A stretch of 64,000 nt of DNA from Pseudomonas sp. F(2018) (GTDB taxonomy: Bacteria; Pseudomonadota; Gammaproteobacteria; Pseudomonadales; Pseudomonadaceae): contig NZ_SCOM01000001.1 in NCBI RefSeq assembly GCF_005508865.1, positions 620,001 through 684,000 of the forward strand, read 5' to 3'. Made by a program: the position numbers and the translations under genes. The notes beneath the pieces were generated by a model, which searched no databases, was not told where the DNA came from, and saw nothing but the letters and a program-made list of their open reading frames with translations. Positions 55,080 through 63,980 of this stretch are shown in pieces (the stretch's first letter is position 1; every line of letters begins with the position of its first letter).

Positions 55080-56795
55080 TCAGCGGGGGATACGGGTTGC
55101 CAGGAAGGACAAGGCCTCGGCAGCCGGCAGGGGCTGGCTCTCGCTGTCGCGGCGGTGCTTGTACTCGAGGTTGCCCTCGGCCAGGCCGCGCTCGCTGACC
55201 ACGATACGGTGCGGGATGCCGATCAGCTCCATGTCGGCGAACTTCACGCCGGGGCTGGTCTTCTTGTCGCGGTCGTCCAGCAGCACTTCGTAGCCGGCGG
55301 CGGTCAGCTCGGCGTAGAGCTTGTCGGTGGCTTCGCGCACCGCTTCGTTCTCGTACTTCATCGGCACGATGGCGACCTGGAAGGGCGCCAGGGCGTCGGT
55401 CCAGAGGATGCCGCGTTCGTCGTAGTTCTGCTCGATGGCTGCGGCCACCACGCGCGATACGCCGATACCGTAGCAGCCCATGGTCAGGGTCACCGGCTTG
55501 CCGTTCTCGCCCAGTACCTTGCAGCCCATGGCCTCGCTGTACTTGGTGCCGAGCTGGAAGATATGCCCGACTTCGATGCCGCGCTTGATCACCAGGGTGC
55601 CCTGGCCGTCCGGGCTGGGGTCGCCCTCGACCACGTTGCGCAGGTCGGCGATCGCCGGCAGCGGCAGGTCGCGCTCCCAGTTGAGGCCGAAGTAGTGCTT
55701 GTCGTCGACGTTGGCGCCGGCGCCGAAATCGTTCATGAGGGCCACGCTGCGGTCGATCACGCAGGCGATCGGCAGGTTCAGCGGGCCCAGCGAGCCGGGG
55801 CCGGCGCCAATGGCGGCGCGGATCTCGGCCTCGGAGGCGAACACCAGCGGGCTGGCGACCAGCTCATGATTGGCGGCCTTGATCTCGTTCAGCTCGTGGT
55901 CGCCGCGAACGATCAGGGCGATCAGCTTGCCTTCCTCGGCGGCATGCACCACCAGGGTCTTCACGGTCTTGTCGATGGCCAGGCCGAACTGCTCGACCAG
56001 CTCGTCGATGGTCTTGGCGTTCGGCGTGTCGACCAGGCGCAGTTCTTCGGTGGCCGCGCCGCGCGCTTTCTCGCGCGGAATGGCCTCGGCCTTCTCGATG
56101 TTGGCGGCGTAGTCGGAGGTGTCGCTGAAGGCGATATCGTCTTCACCGGATTCGGCCAGCACGTGGAACTCGTGGGAGCCGGTACCGCCGATGGAGCCGG
56201 TATCGGCCTGCACCGGACGGAAGTTCAGGCCCAGGCGGGTGAACACGTTGCAGTAGGCCTGGTGCATGCGGTCGTAGGTTTCCTGCAGCGAGGCCTGGTC
56301 CGCATGGAAGGAGTAGGCGTCCTTCATCAGGAACTCGCGGCCACGCATCAGACCGAAGCGCGGACGGATCTCGTCACGGAACTTGGTCTGGATCTGGTAC
56401 ATGTTGATCGGCAGCTGCTTGTAGCTGTTCAGTTCGTTGCGCGCCAGATCGGTAATGACTTCCTCGTGGGTCGGGCCGACGCAGAACTCGCGGTCGTGGC
56501 GGTCCTTGATGCGCAGCAGCTCGGGGCCGTACTGCTCCCAGCGTCCCGACTCCTGCCACAGCTCGGCCGGCTGCACGGCTGGCATCAGCACTTCCAGGGC
56601 GCCGGCGGCATTCATCTCCTCGCGCACGATGGCCTCGGCCTTGCGCAGCACGCGCAGCCCCATCGGCAGCCAGGTGTACAGGCCGGAGGCGAGCTTGCGG
56701 GTCATGCCGGCACGCAGCATCAGCTGGTGGCTGATCACTACTGCGTCGGAGGGGGTTTCCTTGAGGGTCGAGAGCAGGTACTGACTGGTACGCAT
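55080..56795 (-). CDS. proS: prolyl-tRNA synthetase
   Basis: 571-residue bacterial-type class II ProRS. Motif 1 region [12 protein letters not shown]; motif 2 [13 protein letters not shown]; editing (INS) domain between about residues 230 and 400, with K-T-L-V-V-H-A and [10 protein letters not shown]; motif 3 [13 protein letters not shown]; anticodon-binding C-terminus [15 protein letters not shown]. Essential charging of tRNA(Pro). Complete length. Confidence 0.97.
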   Translation of the reverse strand: MRTSQYLLSTLKETPSDAVVISHQLMLRAGMTRKLASGLYTWLPMGLRVLRKAEAIVREEMNAAGALEVLMPAVQPAELWQESGRWEQYGPELLRIKDRHDREFCVGPTHEEVITDLARNELNSYKQLPINMYQIQTKFRDEIRPRFGLMRGREFLMKDAYSFHADQASLQETYDRMHQAYCNVFTRLGLNFRPVQADTGSIGGTGSHEFHVLAESGEDDIAFSDTSDYAANIEKAEAIPREKARGAATEELRLVDTPNAKTIDELVEQFGLAIDKTVKTLVVHAAEEGKLIALIVRGDHELNEIKAANHELVASPLVFASEAEIRAAIGAGPGSLGPLNLPIACVIDRSVALMNDFGAGANVDDKHYFGLNWERDLPLPAIADLRNVVEGDPSPDGQGTLVIKRGIEVGHIFQLGTKYSEAMGCKVLGENGKPVTLTMGCYGIGVSRVVAAAIEQNYDERGILWTDALAPFQVAIVPMKYENEAVREATDKLYAELTAAGYEVLLDDRDKKTSPGVKFADMELIGIPHRIVVSERGLAEGNLEYKHRRDSESQPLPAAEALSFLATRIPR

Positions 56796-56887
56796 GTTTG
56801 GCCGTTATGTCGGTTGCGAGGGCAAATAATGACTCGGCATTGTACGGTGCCAGCCATGTGGCGTACAGGACAGACCGGGAGTTGAGG

Positions 56888-57304
56888 ATGGCGGAACTGA
56901 CCGCTGGCCAGGTGCAGGCGCTGATCCGCGCTGGAGTGCCGATGGCCGAGGATATCGACCTGTGCATCGACCGTCTCGATGCCGATCTGGCGGTGGCGCG
57001 GGTGCCTTTTCAGGGCAAGCTGGTGCGGCCGGGTGGAACACTGTCGGGGCCGACCATCATGTCGCTGGCCGATGCGGCCATGTATGCGGTGGTGCTGGGG
57101 CGATTGGGGCGGGTGGAGATGGCGGTGACGGCCAATCTCAATATCAACTTCCTGGCTCGGCCCAAACCGGTGGATCTGATTGCCGAGGCGCGTATCCTGC
57201 GTCTGTCGCGGCGCCAGGCTGTATGCGAGGTGCAGCTCTACTCGCAAGGCGAGGAGGGCGAGCTGGTGGCCCATGTCACCGGGACCTATGCCTTGCCTCA
57301 GTGA
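56888..57304 (+). CDS. PaaI/hotdog-family thioesterase
   Basis: 138 residues, hotdog fold. Signature region R-P-G-G-T-L-S-G-P-T-I-M-S-L-A-D-A-A-M-Y-A-V-V-L-G-R-L-G with the central acidic residue, then N-L-N-I-N-F-L-A-R-P-K-P-V-D-L-I-A-E. Likely hydrolyses aromatic or medium-chain acyl-CoA thioesters. ATG 56888 is chosen; the frame extends upstream, but into the proS leader. Divergent from proS. Confidence 0.88.
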   Translation: MAELTAGQVQALIRAGVPMAEDIDLCIDRLDADLAVARVPFQGKLVRPGGTLSGPTIMSLADAAMYAVVLGRLGRVEMAVTANLNINFLARPKPVDLIAEARILRLSRRQAVCEVQLYSQGEEGELVAHVTGTYALPQ

Positions 57305-57319
57305 TGCAAAGCTGCGGCT

Positions 57320-57355
57320 AAAAAAGAACCCGGCCTAGGCCGGGTTCTTTTTTTC
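57320..57355. terminator. bidirectional terminator between thioesterase and porin genes
   Basis: Long perfect stem AAAAAGAACCCGGCC / GGCCGGGTTCTTTTT with loop TA, flanked by A and T runs. Confidence 0.93.
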
Positions 57356-57374
57356 ACTGATTACGTGCGGACTC

Positions 57375-58733
57375 TTAGAGGACGTCCAGCGGGTACTCGG
57401 TGATTACGCGGATTTCGTCCAAGGCGCTGCTGCCGCCGGAGTAGTAGCCGCCCATATCGTTGTTGGCGCGCCAAGAGGCGTGACGAACGCGGATGGAGAG
57501 ATCCTTCGCTGCGCCTTCCTGGAAGACGTATTTGACTTCCAGATCACGCTCCCACTCTTTGCCGTCGTCGCCGCCGTAACCAGCGTATGCGCCGCTCGGG
57601 TCTGCGTGGGTGCCGTCTGCATCGGTACCCTTGATGTAGCGAGCCATGAAGCTCAGACCGGGAACGCCGAATTCAGCCATGTTCAGGTCGTAACGAACCT
57701 GCCAGGACTTCTCGTTTGCAGCGTTGAAGTCGGAGTACTGCACGGAGTTGTTCAGCCAAATGGAGTCGCCAGCGTTGCCTCCGTCCATCGAGATGTAATC
57801 GAAGGGCTCGTCGCCGTTCACTTGCTGGTGGGCCAGGGTGAACTTGTGTGCACCAATGGAATAGGCGGCAGCCAGAGACCAGGTGGTGTTGTCGATTTCG
57901 CCAGCCAGCTCGTCACCTTCTTCGTTGGTGCGATAGATGTTGAAATCGAAGTTAAGGGCCTGGTTCTCGGCAAGCGGGATGTTGTAGTTGACGTTGCTGT
58001 AGTACTGACGCCAGATATCTTCCAGCTCAGCACCATACAGGCTGACACTGAGGTTCTCGTTGACAGCGTAAGAGCCGCCTACGTAATCGACGTCACCGGC
58101 ATCGATCGCGCCGGCGTAGGCCAGAGTGATTTCGCCGTCGCTATTGGTGCTAGCGCTGCCGTCGCGGATGGAGGTGAAATGACCAGCGTCGATGTTCAGG
58201 CCTTCGACTTCACTGCTCAGTACTTGGAAGCCAGTGGCCGAGCCTGGGAACAGGCGAGCGGTGCCAGTAGCAAAAACCGGAGCGGTGGGCATCAGATCGC
58301 CGTACTTCAGTACGGTGTTGGAAACTTGGATTTTAACTGCGCCGCCAGCGTAGGAGTACTCGTCCTCTGCGCGACCTTCACTGTCGATCGGCAGTAGGCC
58401 GGTGCCGGTAGTGCCGCGGCCGCTGTCGAGCTTCAGGCCCAGCATGCCGTGGGCATCTACGCCGAAACCAACAGTGCCTTGAGTGAAGCCGGACTCGTAG
58501 AGGGCGGTGATGCCATGGGCCCACTCTTGACGATAATTCTGATCGTCAGAGCTGCCGCCGTTACCTGCGCCATTGTTGCGGAAATCGCGGTGGAAGAAAT
58601 AGTTCTTGTTGAGAACGTCGAAGCTGCTGTCTTCAACAAAGCCCTTGGAATCGGACTGTGCGCTGGCGAAAGCCAGTTGGGTGGTACCGGCGGTCACGGC
58701 CAGAGCCAGTGCGCTCCACTTCATCACTTGCAT
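57375..58733 (-). CDS. oprD: OprD-family outer-membrane porin
   Basis: 452 residues; signal peptide (A-L-A-L-A-V-T-A-G-T-T-Q-L-A-F-A), then the OprD hallmark S-K-G-F-V-E-D-S-S-F-D-V-L-N-K-N-Y-F-F and many beta strands. Segments such as T-Q-G-T-V-G-F-G-V-D-A, G-D-L-M-P-T-A-P-V-F-A-T-G and L-Y-G-A-E-L-E-D-I-W-R-Q-Y-Y-S-N-V-N-Y line up closely with P. aeruginosa OprD as I remember it, and the genomic position (between the thioesterase and HIT/slyX) is that of PA0958. It is an 18-strand channel for basic amino acids and carbapenems. It could be an OprD paralogue with other specificity. Confidence 0.92.
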   Translation of the reverse strand: MQVMKWSALALAVTAGTTQLAFASAQSDSKGFVEDSSFDVLNKNYFFHRDFRNNGAGNGGSSDDQNYRQEWAHGITALYESGFTQGTVGFGVDAHGMLGLKLDSGRGTTGTGLLPIDSEGRAEDEYSYAGGAVKIQVSNTVLKYGDLMPTAPVFATGTARLFPGSATGFQVLSSEVEGLNIDAGHFTSIRDGSASTNSDGEITLAYAGAIDAGDVDYVGGSYAVNENLSVSLYGAELEDIWRQYYSNVNYNIPLAENQALNFDFNIYRTNEEGDELAGEIDNTTWSLAAAYSIGAHKFTLAHQQVNGDEPFDYISMDGGNAGDSIWLNNSVQYSDFNAANEKSWQVRYDLNMAEFGVPGLSFMARYIKGTDADGTHADPSGAYAGYGGDDGKEWERDLEVKYVFQEGAAKDLSIRVRHASWRANNDMGGYYSGGSSALDEIRVITEYPLDVL

Positions 58734-59480
58734 TGTGATTGCTCCTTTGGTTTAGAAGATTTGTGCTGCCCATTGTCTTGTTTTCTGGGCGGCTCTTTCT
58801 TTTTGTGTCGGCGCTAACTTATAGCACGGTGACTTAAGTTGGCGACAGATATCATTGATTCCCTACAAGTTCTCTCTGTGCGCGTCGCAAATCTGCATTT
58901 TTGACGTCGCAATTTTGTAGGTTTTGTCGTCTTCAGTCCCGCGCTCCGGCTTGTTCTGAAAAGACTGCAAATCCAATCGCTTAGGGCTTTGCAGACAGAT
59001 CGAAACGTGCCGACGCTGACGGTGCTCCTCCTAAAGCAACTTCCATGCACAAAATGCTTATCGGCCATGGAAAGTTTCTTTCTTTTGCTCTCTTCGGGGT
59101 GGGTTCACGGCTACAAGTCCCTTTTCATGGGCCCTACAGCAGGCGAGCCTGCTCTTGATGGGATCATTTCCTTTATAGGGTGGGCATCCGAGCGTTACCG
59201 TGATCCATTGCTGCAGGTGGAATTTACTCGTCGGTAACGTTTTTGCCTGTGCGCTTGTTCAATTTGTGGGCGCTGCCGATTTGAGAGTGCCCGCTTTTGG
59301 AGCGGTGACCTCTCGCTCCTCTTTGCTGTCGAGGCTTGGCCATACTTTAGGCTGTCATCTGGCTCGCTCGGGGAGTCGATGCGCATCATCTTGGCGCAGT
59401 GGGCGAGTCGCTGAAGGTGAATTGCGCTGGCCATCCCGCTATGCTGCGCGGCCGTTGGGCCTGGTCCGGAGGAAGCTCAG
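58734..59480. promoter_or_regulatory. 747-bp gene-poor region with oprD and HIT promoters
   Basis: No supported gene; the frames present lack ribosome sites and family similarity. The sequence is less GC-rich than its surroundings. It holds the oprD leader (to about 58860) and two direct GTCGCAA repeats at 58884-58890 and 58906-58912, 22 bp apart (two helical turns), which recall ArgR half-sites TGTCGC found at arginine-responsive porin promoters. The ArgR link is inference. Nothing else was recognised between 58920 and 59470. Confidence 0.45.
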
Positions 59481-59906
59481 ATGTTCAGCCTTGATTCCCG
59501 TTTACAGCAGGACACCCTGGTCATGGGGGATTTTCCGCTCTGCCGCCTGCTGCTGATGAACGATGCCAATTACCCCTGGTTCATTCTGGTGCCGCGTCGC
59601 GAGGCGGTCAGCGAGCTGTTCCAGCTGGATACTGCCGATCAGCAGCAGCTCTGGCTGGAAACCACTCGCCTGGCGGAGACCCTCAAGGATGCCTTCGTGG
59701 CCGACAAGATGAATGTCGCCACGTTGGGCAACGTGGTCAGCCAGCTGCACATGCATGTGATCGTGCGTCGCCGTGAGGATCAGGCCTGGCCGGCTCCTGT
59801 CTGGGGGCGGCATCCGGCGCGTGCCTATGAGGCTGGCGAGGTGGCCTCGATTCGCGAGCGCCTGCGTCTGGTGCTTACCAATGATTTCCAGTTTGCGGAG
59901 GCTTGA
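59481..59906 (+). CDS. HIT family hydrolase
   Basis: 141 residues. Histidine-triad motif Q-L-H-M-H-V-I-V-R (H-x-H-x-x with x being M and V-I-V-R) near residue 92 and the family-typical L-M-N-D-A-N-Y-P-W-F-I-L-V-P-R. HIT proteins cleave nucleoside phosphates or dinucleotides. GGAAGCTC precedes ATG 59481. Followed by slyX after 3 bases. Confidence 0.9.
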   Translation: MFSLDSRLQQDTLVMGDFPLCRLLLMNDANYPWFILVPRREAVSELFQLDTADQQQLWLETTRLAETLKDAFVADKMNVATLGNVVSQLHMHVIVRRREDQAWPAPVWGRHPARAYEAGEVASIRERLRLVLTNDFQFAEA

Positions 59907-59909
59907 GCG

Positions 59910-60116
59910 ATGGAACTGGAGCAGCGTGTCATCGAGCTGGAGAGCCGGCTGGCCTTCCAGGACGACACCATTGCGGCGCTGAATGATGTAGTGGTGGCGC
60001 AGCAGCGGGATATCGAGCGCCTGCAGCAGCAGATTGCCGTGTTGGCCCGTCGCCAGGAAGAGATGGTCGGCCAGTTCGGTATCGCCGAGGGCGATGCGCC
60101 GCCGCCTCATTACTGA
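59910..60116 (+). CDS. slyX: SlyX family protein
   Basis: 68 residues, almost all one coiled coil ([25 protein letters not shown]) and a P-P-P-H-Y tail, both typical of SlyX. Small cytoplasmic protein of unclear role. In the same transcript as the HIT gene; terminator follows at once. Confidence 0.93.
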   Translation: MELEQRVIELESRLAFQDDTIAALNDVVVAQQRDIERLQQQIAVLARRQEEMVGQFGIAEGDAPPPHY

Positions 60117-60121
60117 GCCCA

Positions 60122-60152
60122 TAAAAAAGCCCGCATCAGCGGGCTTTTTTAT
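60122..60152. terminator. terminator between slyX and the cold-shock fusion gene
   Basis: Stem AAAAAAGCCCGC / GCGGGCTTTTTT with loop ATCA. Confidence 0.92.
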
Positions 60153-60162
60153 ACGCATTTAT

Positions 60163-60771
60163 TCAGCGTTGGCCGGGCAGGGCGACTATCACGTCTTCGG
60201 CCTGCAGGCCCTTGTCGCGTTGCATCACCGAGAACTCCACGCGCTGGCCTTCGACCAGAACACGGTGGCCCTCGCCGCGAATGGCGCGGAAGTGCACGAA
60301 GATGTCGTCGCCGATGTCGCGGGAAATGAAGCCGAACCCCTTGGAGGTGTTGAACCATTTGACGGTGCCGGTCTCGCGGCTGTCGTCGAGGTCGCGACGG
60401 GGCATGGCGATCCGCGGGCTGCGTTTGCCCAGGTTGATGGCCAGATGCAGCAGGGCGGCAGCCAGCAGGGTGGCCAGACTCAGTGAGATGGCGGGTTGAT
60501 TGCCGATCTGTGCCAGCGGGGCGAGCAGGATCAGTGCCTGCAGTACGCTGGCGAATACCAGCAGGGCCGATACCAGGGCCTGCAGCTGGTTGCGCACACC
60601 TTCATGGCGTACCGGCAGCAGGGGCGCCAGCAGCAGGTTGGCCAGGCCGAACAGGGCCAGATAAATCGCGTCGGGTTGTTGCAGGTAGGGCAGTGTTTCG
60701 CTGCGAAGGCTGGGGGCAAAGGACAGCAGCAGGGCGCCGCCGCCTGTGATCAGGTGAACGATCTTCAACAT
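60163..60771 (-). CDS. membrane protein with C-terminal cold-shock domain
   Basis: 202 residues from ATG 60771. About four hydrophobic segments fill residues 1-115 ([47 protein letters not shown] and [12 protein letters not shown]). A 70-residue cold-shock domain follows: [17 protein letters not shown] (RNP1-like) and D-I-F-V-H-F-R-A-I (RNP2). The RNA-binding aromatics are intact. Same position as the cold-shock gene PA0961. Membrane-anchored RNA binding is inferred from the architecture. Confidence 0.88.
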   Translation of the reverse strand: MLKIVHLITGGGALLLSFAPSLRSETLPYLQQPDAIYLALFGLANLLLAPLLPVRHEGVRNQLQALVSALLVFASVLQALILLAPLAQIGNQPAISLSLATLLAAALLHLAINLGKRSPRIAMPRRDLDDSRETGTVKWFNTSKGFGFISRDIGDDIFVHFRAIRGEGHRVLVEGQRVEFSVMQRDKGLQAEDVIVALPGQR

Positions 60772-60906
60772 GGTCAAGGAACTCGCTTGTCGAAATGGCT
60801 ATCAGAGGAGCGGAGTCGCAGTCCGATGAATGGGCAATGCGCTTCGCCTATGCCGCAGCAATGCAGCACGGTGCGTATTTAACCGCAAAGAGGATGTCGG
60901 CTCAAA

Positions 60907-61974
60907 TCAAGCGCTTAGAGCTGCTTCCGGGGTGGGCGGGTGGATCTGGTTGCGGCCGTTGCGTTTGGCCTGATAGAGCGCATCGTCGGCCCGGGTGACC
61001 AGGCTGTCGAAGGTGTCGCCCATCTCGGCCAGGGCCAGGCCGAATGAGGCGGTGATGGTGTCGAGTACCTTGTCGGTGCTGCGCACCTTGACGCGCAGGG
61101 CCTGGATCTTCAGGCGCAGCTGCTCGGCGAAGTCACCGGCGGTGCCAAGGTCGAAGCAGTCCTGCAGGATCACGCAAAACTCTTCGCCGCCGTAGCGTGC
61201 GGCCACGCCGCGTGCCGGCAGCAGTTCGCGCAGCAGTTGACCGACATGCTGCAGCACGCGATCGCCCAGAGGGTGTCCGTACTGGTCGTTGAACTGCTTG
61301 AAGTGGTCGATATCCAGCATCACCAAGGCCAACCCCTTGATATCTCCGGCCAGGGCCTGTTCCAGCAGGCGGGTGAAGGCGTGGCGATTGAATACATGGG
61401 TCAGGCTGTCCAGCGTCGCGGCGGCCTGGGCGCGTTCCAACTGGCCGCGCAGGTTCTGGATCTCAGCCTGTGCCGAGCGCAGGCGGTAGAGGAATTTTTC
61501 CTGCTGGTCCTGCATCTGCTGGGTGCTCAGCTGCAGTTCGTTGAGCACGCTGGGCAGGTCGTCGACGATCGGCTCCTGCAGGGCGGCCAGTCCCTGGGAA
61601 AGGCTGGCCTGATAGTGCTGGCTGCCGCTGACGCTGCGTTGCACGTCGCCCTCGATATCGTCCACCAGTTCGATGACCTGATGCTGGCCGGCGCGGGCGT
61701 CTTCCAGTTCGCCGCGGATGATGAAGTCGCGGAACAGCTTGATCGCCGTCTCGGGTGGGAAGCTGGAGAAGTCCTTGATGGCCTTTTCCAGGCGTCGGTT
61801 CAGTTCGGGGTCGGAACCTTTGCAGTAGCTGTACCAGAGTGCGTAATGCACCGGGTTCGGCGGAATGTCGTGGCGCACCATGTGCGGCACGGCCTGCTTG
61901 AGCAGATCGGCGGCCTCGCGAGTCTCTTCGGGGTAAAGCTCGAGAATGGAGGGGGCTTTCGGCTGCTGGCTCAT
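60907..61974 (-). CDS. cytoplasmic diguanylate cyclase without I-site
   Basis: 355 residues, no signal peptide or membrane segment. A helical N-terminal part (V-H-Y-A-L-W-Y-S-Y-C-K-G-S-D-P-E-L-N, about 42-59) and a coiled coil to about residue 185 lead to a GGDEF domain with D-S-L-T-H-V-F-N-R and G-G-E-E-F (262-266). The RxxD five residues upstream is missing (P-A-R-G), so product inhibition at this site is unlikely. ATG 61974 begins M-S-Q-Q-P-K-A; no clear Shine-Dalgarno sequence. Function: c-di-GMP synthesis; input signal unknown. Confidence 0.85.
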   Translation of the reverse strand: MSQQPKAPSILELYPEETREAADLLKQAVPHMVRHDIPPNPVHYALWYSYCKGSDPELNRRLEKAIKDFSSFPPETAIKLFRDFIIRGELEDARAGQHQVIELVDDIEGDVQRSVSGSQHYQASLSQGLAALQEPIVDDLPSVLNELQLSTQQMQDQQEKFLYRLRSAQAEIQNLRGQLERAQAAATLDSLTHVFNRHAFTRLLEQALAGDIKGLALVMLDIDHFKQFNDQYGHPLGDRVLQHVGQLLRELLPARGVAARYGGEEFCVILQDCFDLGTAGDFAEQLRLKIQALRVKVRSTDKVLDTITASFGLALAEMGDTFDSLVTRADDALYQAKRNGRNQIHPPTPEAALSA

Positions 61975-62036
61975 GCGCGTCACTGGGGTATGGGAAAAGG
62001 CAAAGGATAGAGTAGCTGTGGGCGCTTCGCCTAGCA

Positions 62037-62067
62037 AAAGGCCCGGTCTAGCCGGGCCTTTTTTGCC
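62037..62067. terminator. terminator between the cyclase and dps
   Basis: Stem AAAAGGCCCGGC / GCCGGGCCTTTT (with TCTA loop) and T-run, between the upstream region of the cyclase and the dps stop. Confidence 0.88.
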
Positions 62068-62076
62068 TCTGGACGA

Positions 62077-62547
62077 TCACGCGGCCAGCAGGCTGCGCAG
62101 CATCCAGGCGGTTTTCTCGTGCACCTGCATGCGCTGGGTCAGCAGGTCCGCGGTTGGCTCGTCGCTGACCTTGTCCAGCAGCGGGAAGATGCCGCGGGCG
62201 GTGCGCACCACTGCTTCCTGGCCCTGAACCAGCAGCTTGATCATATCCTCGGCGCCCGGTACGCCTTCCTCTTCCTTGATCGAGGACAGGCGGGCATAGG
62301 CGGCGTAGGTGCCGGGTGCCGGGAAGCCGAGGGCGCGGATACGCTCGGCGATGGAGTCCACGGCCAGTGCCAGTTCGGTGTACTGCGCCTCGAACATCAG
62401 GTGCAGGGTGTTGAACATCGGACCGGTGACGTTCCAGTGGAAGTTGTGGGTCTTCAGATACAGGGTGTAGGTGTCCGCCAGCAGGCGCGACAGTCCTTCG
62501 GCGATGGCGGCGCGGTCCTGTTCGGCGATGCCAATATTGATTTCCAT
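62077..62547 (-). CDS. dps: Dps family ferritin-like DNA-protection protein
   Basis: 156 residues. Conserved Dps segments: [24 protein letters not shown] (ferroxidase His, Asp/Glu at the dimer interface) and F-P-A-P-G-T-Y. The N-terminus is short, as in DNA-binding-free Dps proteins, so it may act mainly as an iron store and peroxide scavenger. Same position as PA0962. Monocistronic with its own terminator and 140-bp gap from the next gene. Confidence 0.93.
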   Translation of the reverse strand: MEINIGIAEQDRAAIAEGLSRLLADTYTLYLKTHNFHWNVTGPMFNTLHLMFEAQYTELALAVDSIAERIRALGFPAPGTYAAYARLSSIKEEEGVPGAEDMIKLLVQGQEAVVRTARGIFPLLDKVSDEPTADLLTQRMQVHEKTAWMLRSLLAA

Positions 62548-62687
62548 ACCTTTACTCCTCTCAGGTGGCCGGGGTAGACGTTCCCCGTGATGGTTCCGAG
62601 CCTATCACAGGGGCTGCGTTTGCCCGTCCGATCTATGTCAATGAAGGCGATGCTTGGAGGCTATGAGCGCGCTGGCGGTTCCGTCGG

Positions 62688-63800
62688 TCACCGGTGTGCT
62701 AGTTCCGGGTGCAGTTGCAGGGTGCGATTGAATACCTCGACCCAGTAGCCGCTGAACTGCATGCCCGACAGGTTGTTGATCTCCAGGATGGCGCGCAGGC
62801 GCGGGCGTTTGCTCATGGTCTGGTGGGCGCGCTCGTGGGTGCGGGCGTCGAAGGTGTCGGCGATGTTCAGCAGCAGGGCGCCGGGGTGGATTTCCGTTTC
62901 GCGCAGGCCTTTGGGATAGCCGCTGCCGTCGGCGTGCTCCTGGTGCTGCAGGATGATCTCGCTCGCCGCGTTCCAGGCCGGCATGCGCTTGAGCAGCTCG
63001 CAGGCCTGGCGTGGGTGGGATTGCATCTGCCGCCGCTCCTCGCGGCTCAGCTCGCTTTCCTTGTGCAGCAGGTCGAGTGGCAGAAAGGCCATGCCGAGGT
63101 CGTGCAGGCAGACCGCGGCAGCCAGTTGTGCAGGCTCTACAGGCTGATCGGCGACCTCGTTCATGCCCAGTGCCAGGTCGAGCAGGCGCAGGCCGCGGCC
63201 GTGCCAGAACGGCGAGCGATGCTCGCTGGTGGTCATCAGCTCGATGAAGAACAGCAGGTCGGCGTCTACTGCTATTCCGTAGTCGGCGAGCAGTTGCGGA
63301 ATCTGCCCGTGACCAACCTCGACCGGTTGCAGGCGGGTCTCCGGCGCCAGGTGCTGCAGCAGCGTGCGGCGAATCTCGGTCTGTCGTGAGGCCGGAGCGG
63401 CGGCCAGGGCCTGCAGGGCCTGGCACTGGCTGGCGATTTGCACGGGATCAGGGCTCGCAGCCCGACCCAGGGCGGCCTCGATCAGGTTGCGCAGCTGGTC
63501 CAGGCTAAGCAGCAGGATGTCGCCGAGCAGACTGTCGAACTGCAGGCTGCCCTCGCGCAGACGATCGAGCACATCCTCCATGGCCTGCGGCAGCGGCAGC
63601 AGGTGGTTCAGTTCCACCAGGCCGAGGCTGCCCTTGATGGTGTGTACCAGGCGGAACAGCTCGCGCAGGCGCGTACCGTCCTGGGGATGGCGCTCCAGTT
63701 CGATCAACAGCTGCTCGCAGCGCGGCAGATGATCGGCGGTATCGAGGCGAAATTCCTCCAGCAGATCACTGGGGACGTCGGCGGGGCGGGCTAAGGCCAT
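62688..63800 (-). CDS. Hpt-HD-GYP fusion protein, possibly degenerate phosphodiesterase
   Basis: 370 residues. N-terminal Hpt domain with phospho-acceptor H53 in R-L-V-H-T-I-K-G-S-L-G. C-terminal HD-GYP: H233-D234 (C-L-H-D-L-G-M), H262 (S-H-P-R), H286 in L-Q-H-Q-E-H-A-D-G-S-G-Y-P, and D315. Against the HHExxDGxGYP consensus, the second His is Gln (Q287) and the HDxGK lysine is Met (M237), so c-di-GMP hydrolysis may be lost or metal use changed. A phosphorelay input through Hpt is unusual for this output domain. Starts ATG 63800. Confidence 0.9.
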   Translation of the reverse strand: MALARPADVPSDLLEEFRLDTADHLPRCEQLLIELERHPQDGTRLRELFRLVHTIKGSLGLVELNHLLPLPQAMEDVLDRLREGSLQFDSLLGDILLLSLDQLRNLIEAALGRAASPDPVQIASQCQALQALAAAPASRQTEIRRTLLQHLAPETRLQPVEVGHGQIPQLLADYGIAVDADLLFFIELMTTSEHRSPFWHGRGLRLLDLALGMNEVADQPVEPAQLAAAVCLHDLGMAFLPLDLLHKESELSREERRQMQSHPRQACELLKRMPAWNAASEIILQHQEHADGSGYPKGLRETEIHPGALLLNIADTFDARTHERAHQTMSKRPRLRAILEINNLSGMQFSGYWVEVFNRTLQLHPELAHR

Positions 63801-63860
63801 GGGGCGGTCTCCGCTGGGCTGGACTCTCAGTATAGAAAGGCCGCGGGGCGGTGGGCTGCA

Positions 63861-63895
63861 AGGGGGCGATTATCCCTATATAATCGCGCCCCTTG
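63861..63895. promoter_or_regulatory. palindromic promoter-like hairpin
   Basis: Arms AGGGGGCGATTAT and ATAATCGCGCCCCT form a near-perfect stem with a centre containing TATAAT (63879-63884), a perfect -10 hexamer; the matching -35 (CTGCAA at 63856-63861) is weak. It lies about 100 bp before the partial gene at the end of the window. Confidence 0.45.
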
Positions 63896-63980
63896 TCTCC
63901 GGATGCGGAAGCGCATCGATCGCGGCGCTGTGGCGCCATTGGTCGCGTTTTCCTGCGGTTTCCCCTCCGAATTGAAGAAA

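Noticed and set aside
58989..59237. 82-codon frame in the oprD upstream region
   Set aside because: No ribosome site, no recognisable similarity, and composition unlike neighbouring genes; not supported as a CDS.
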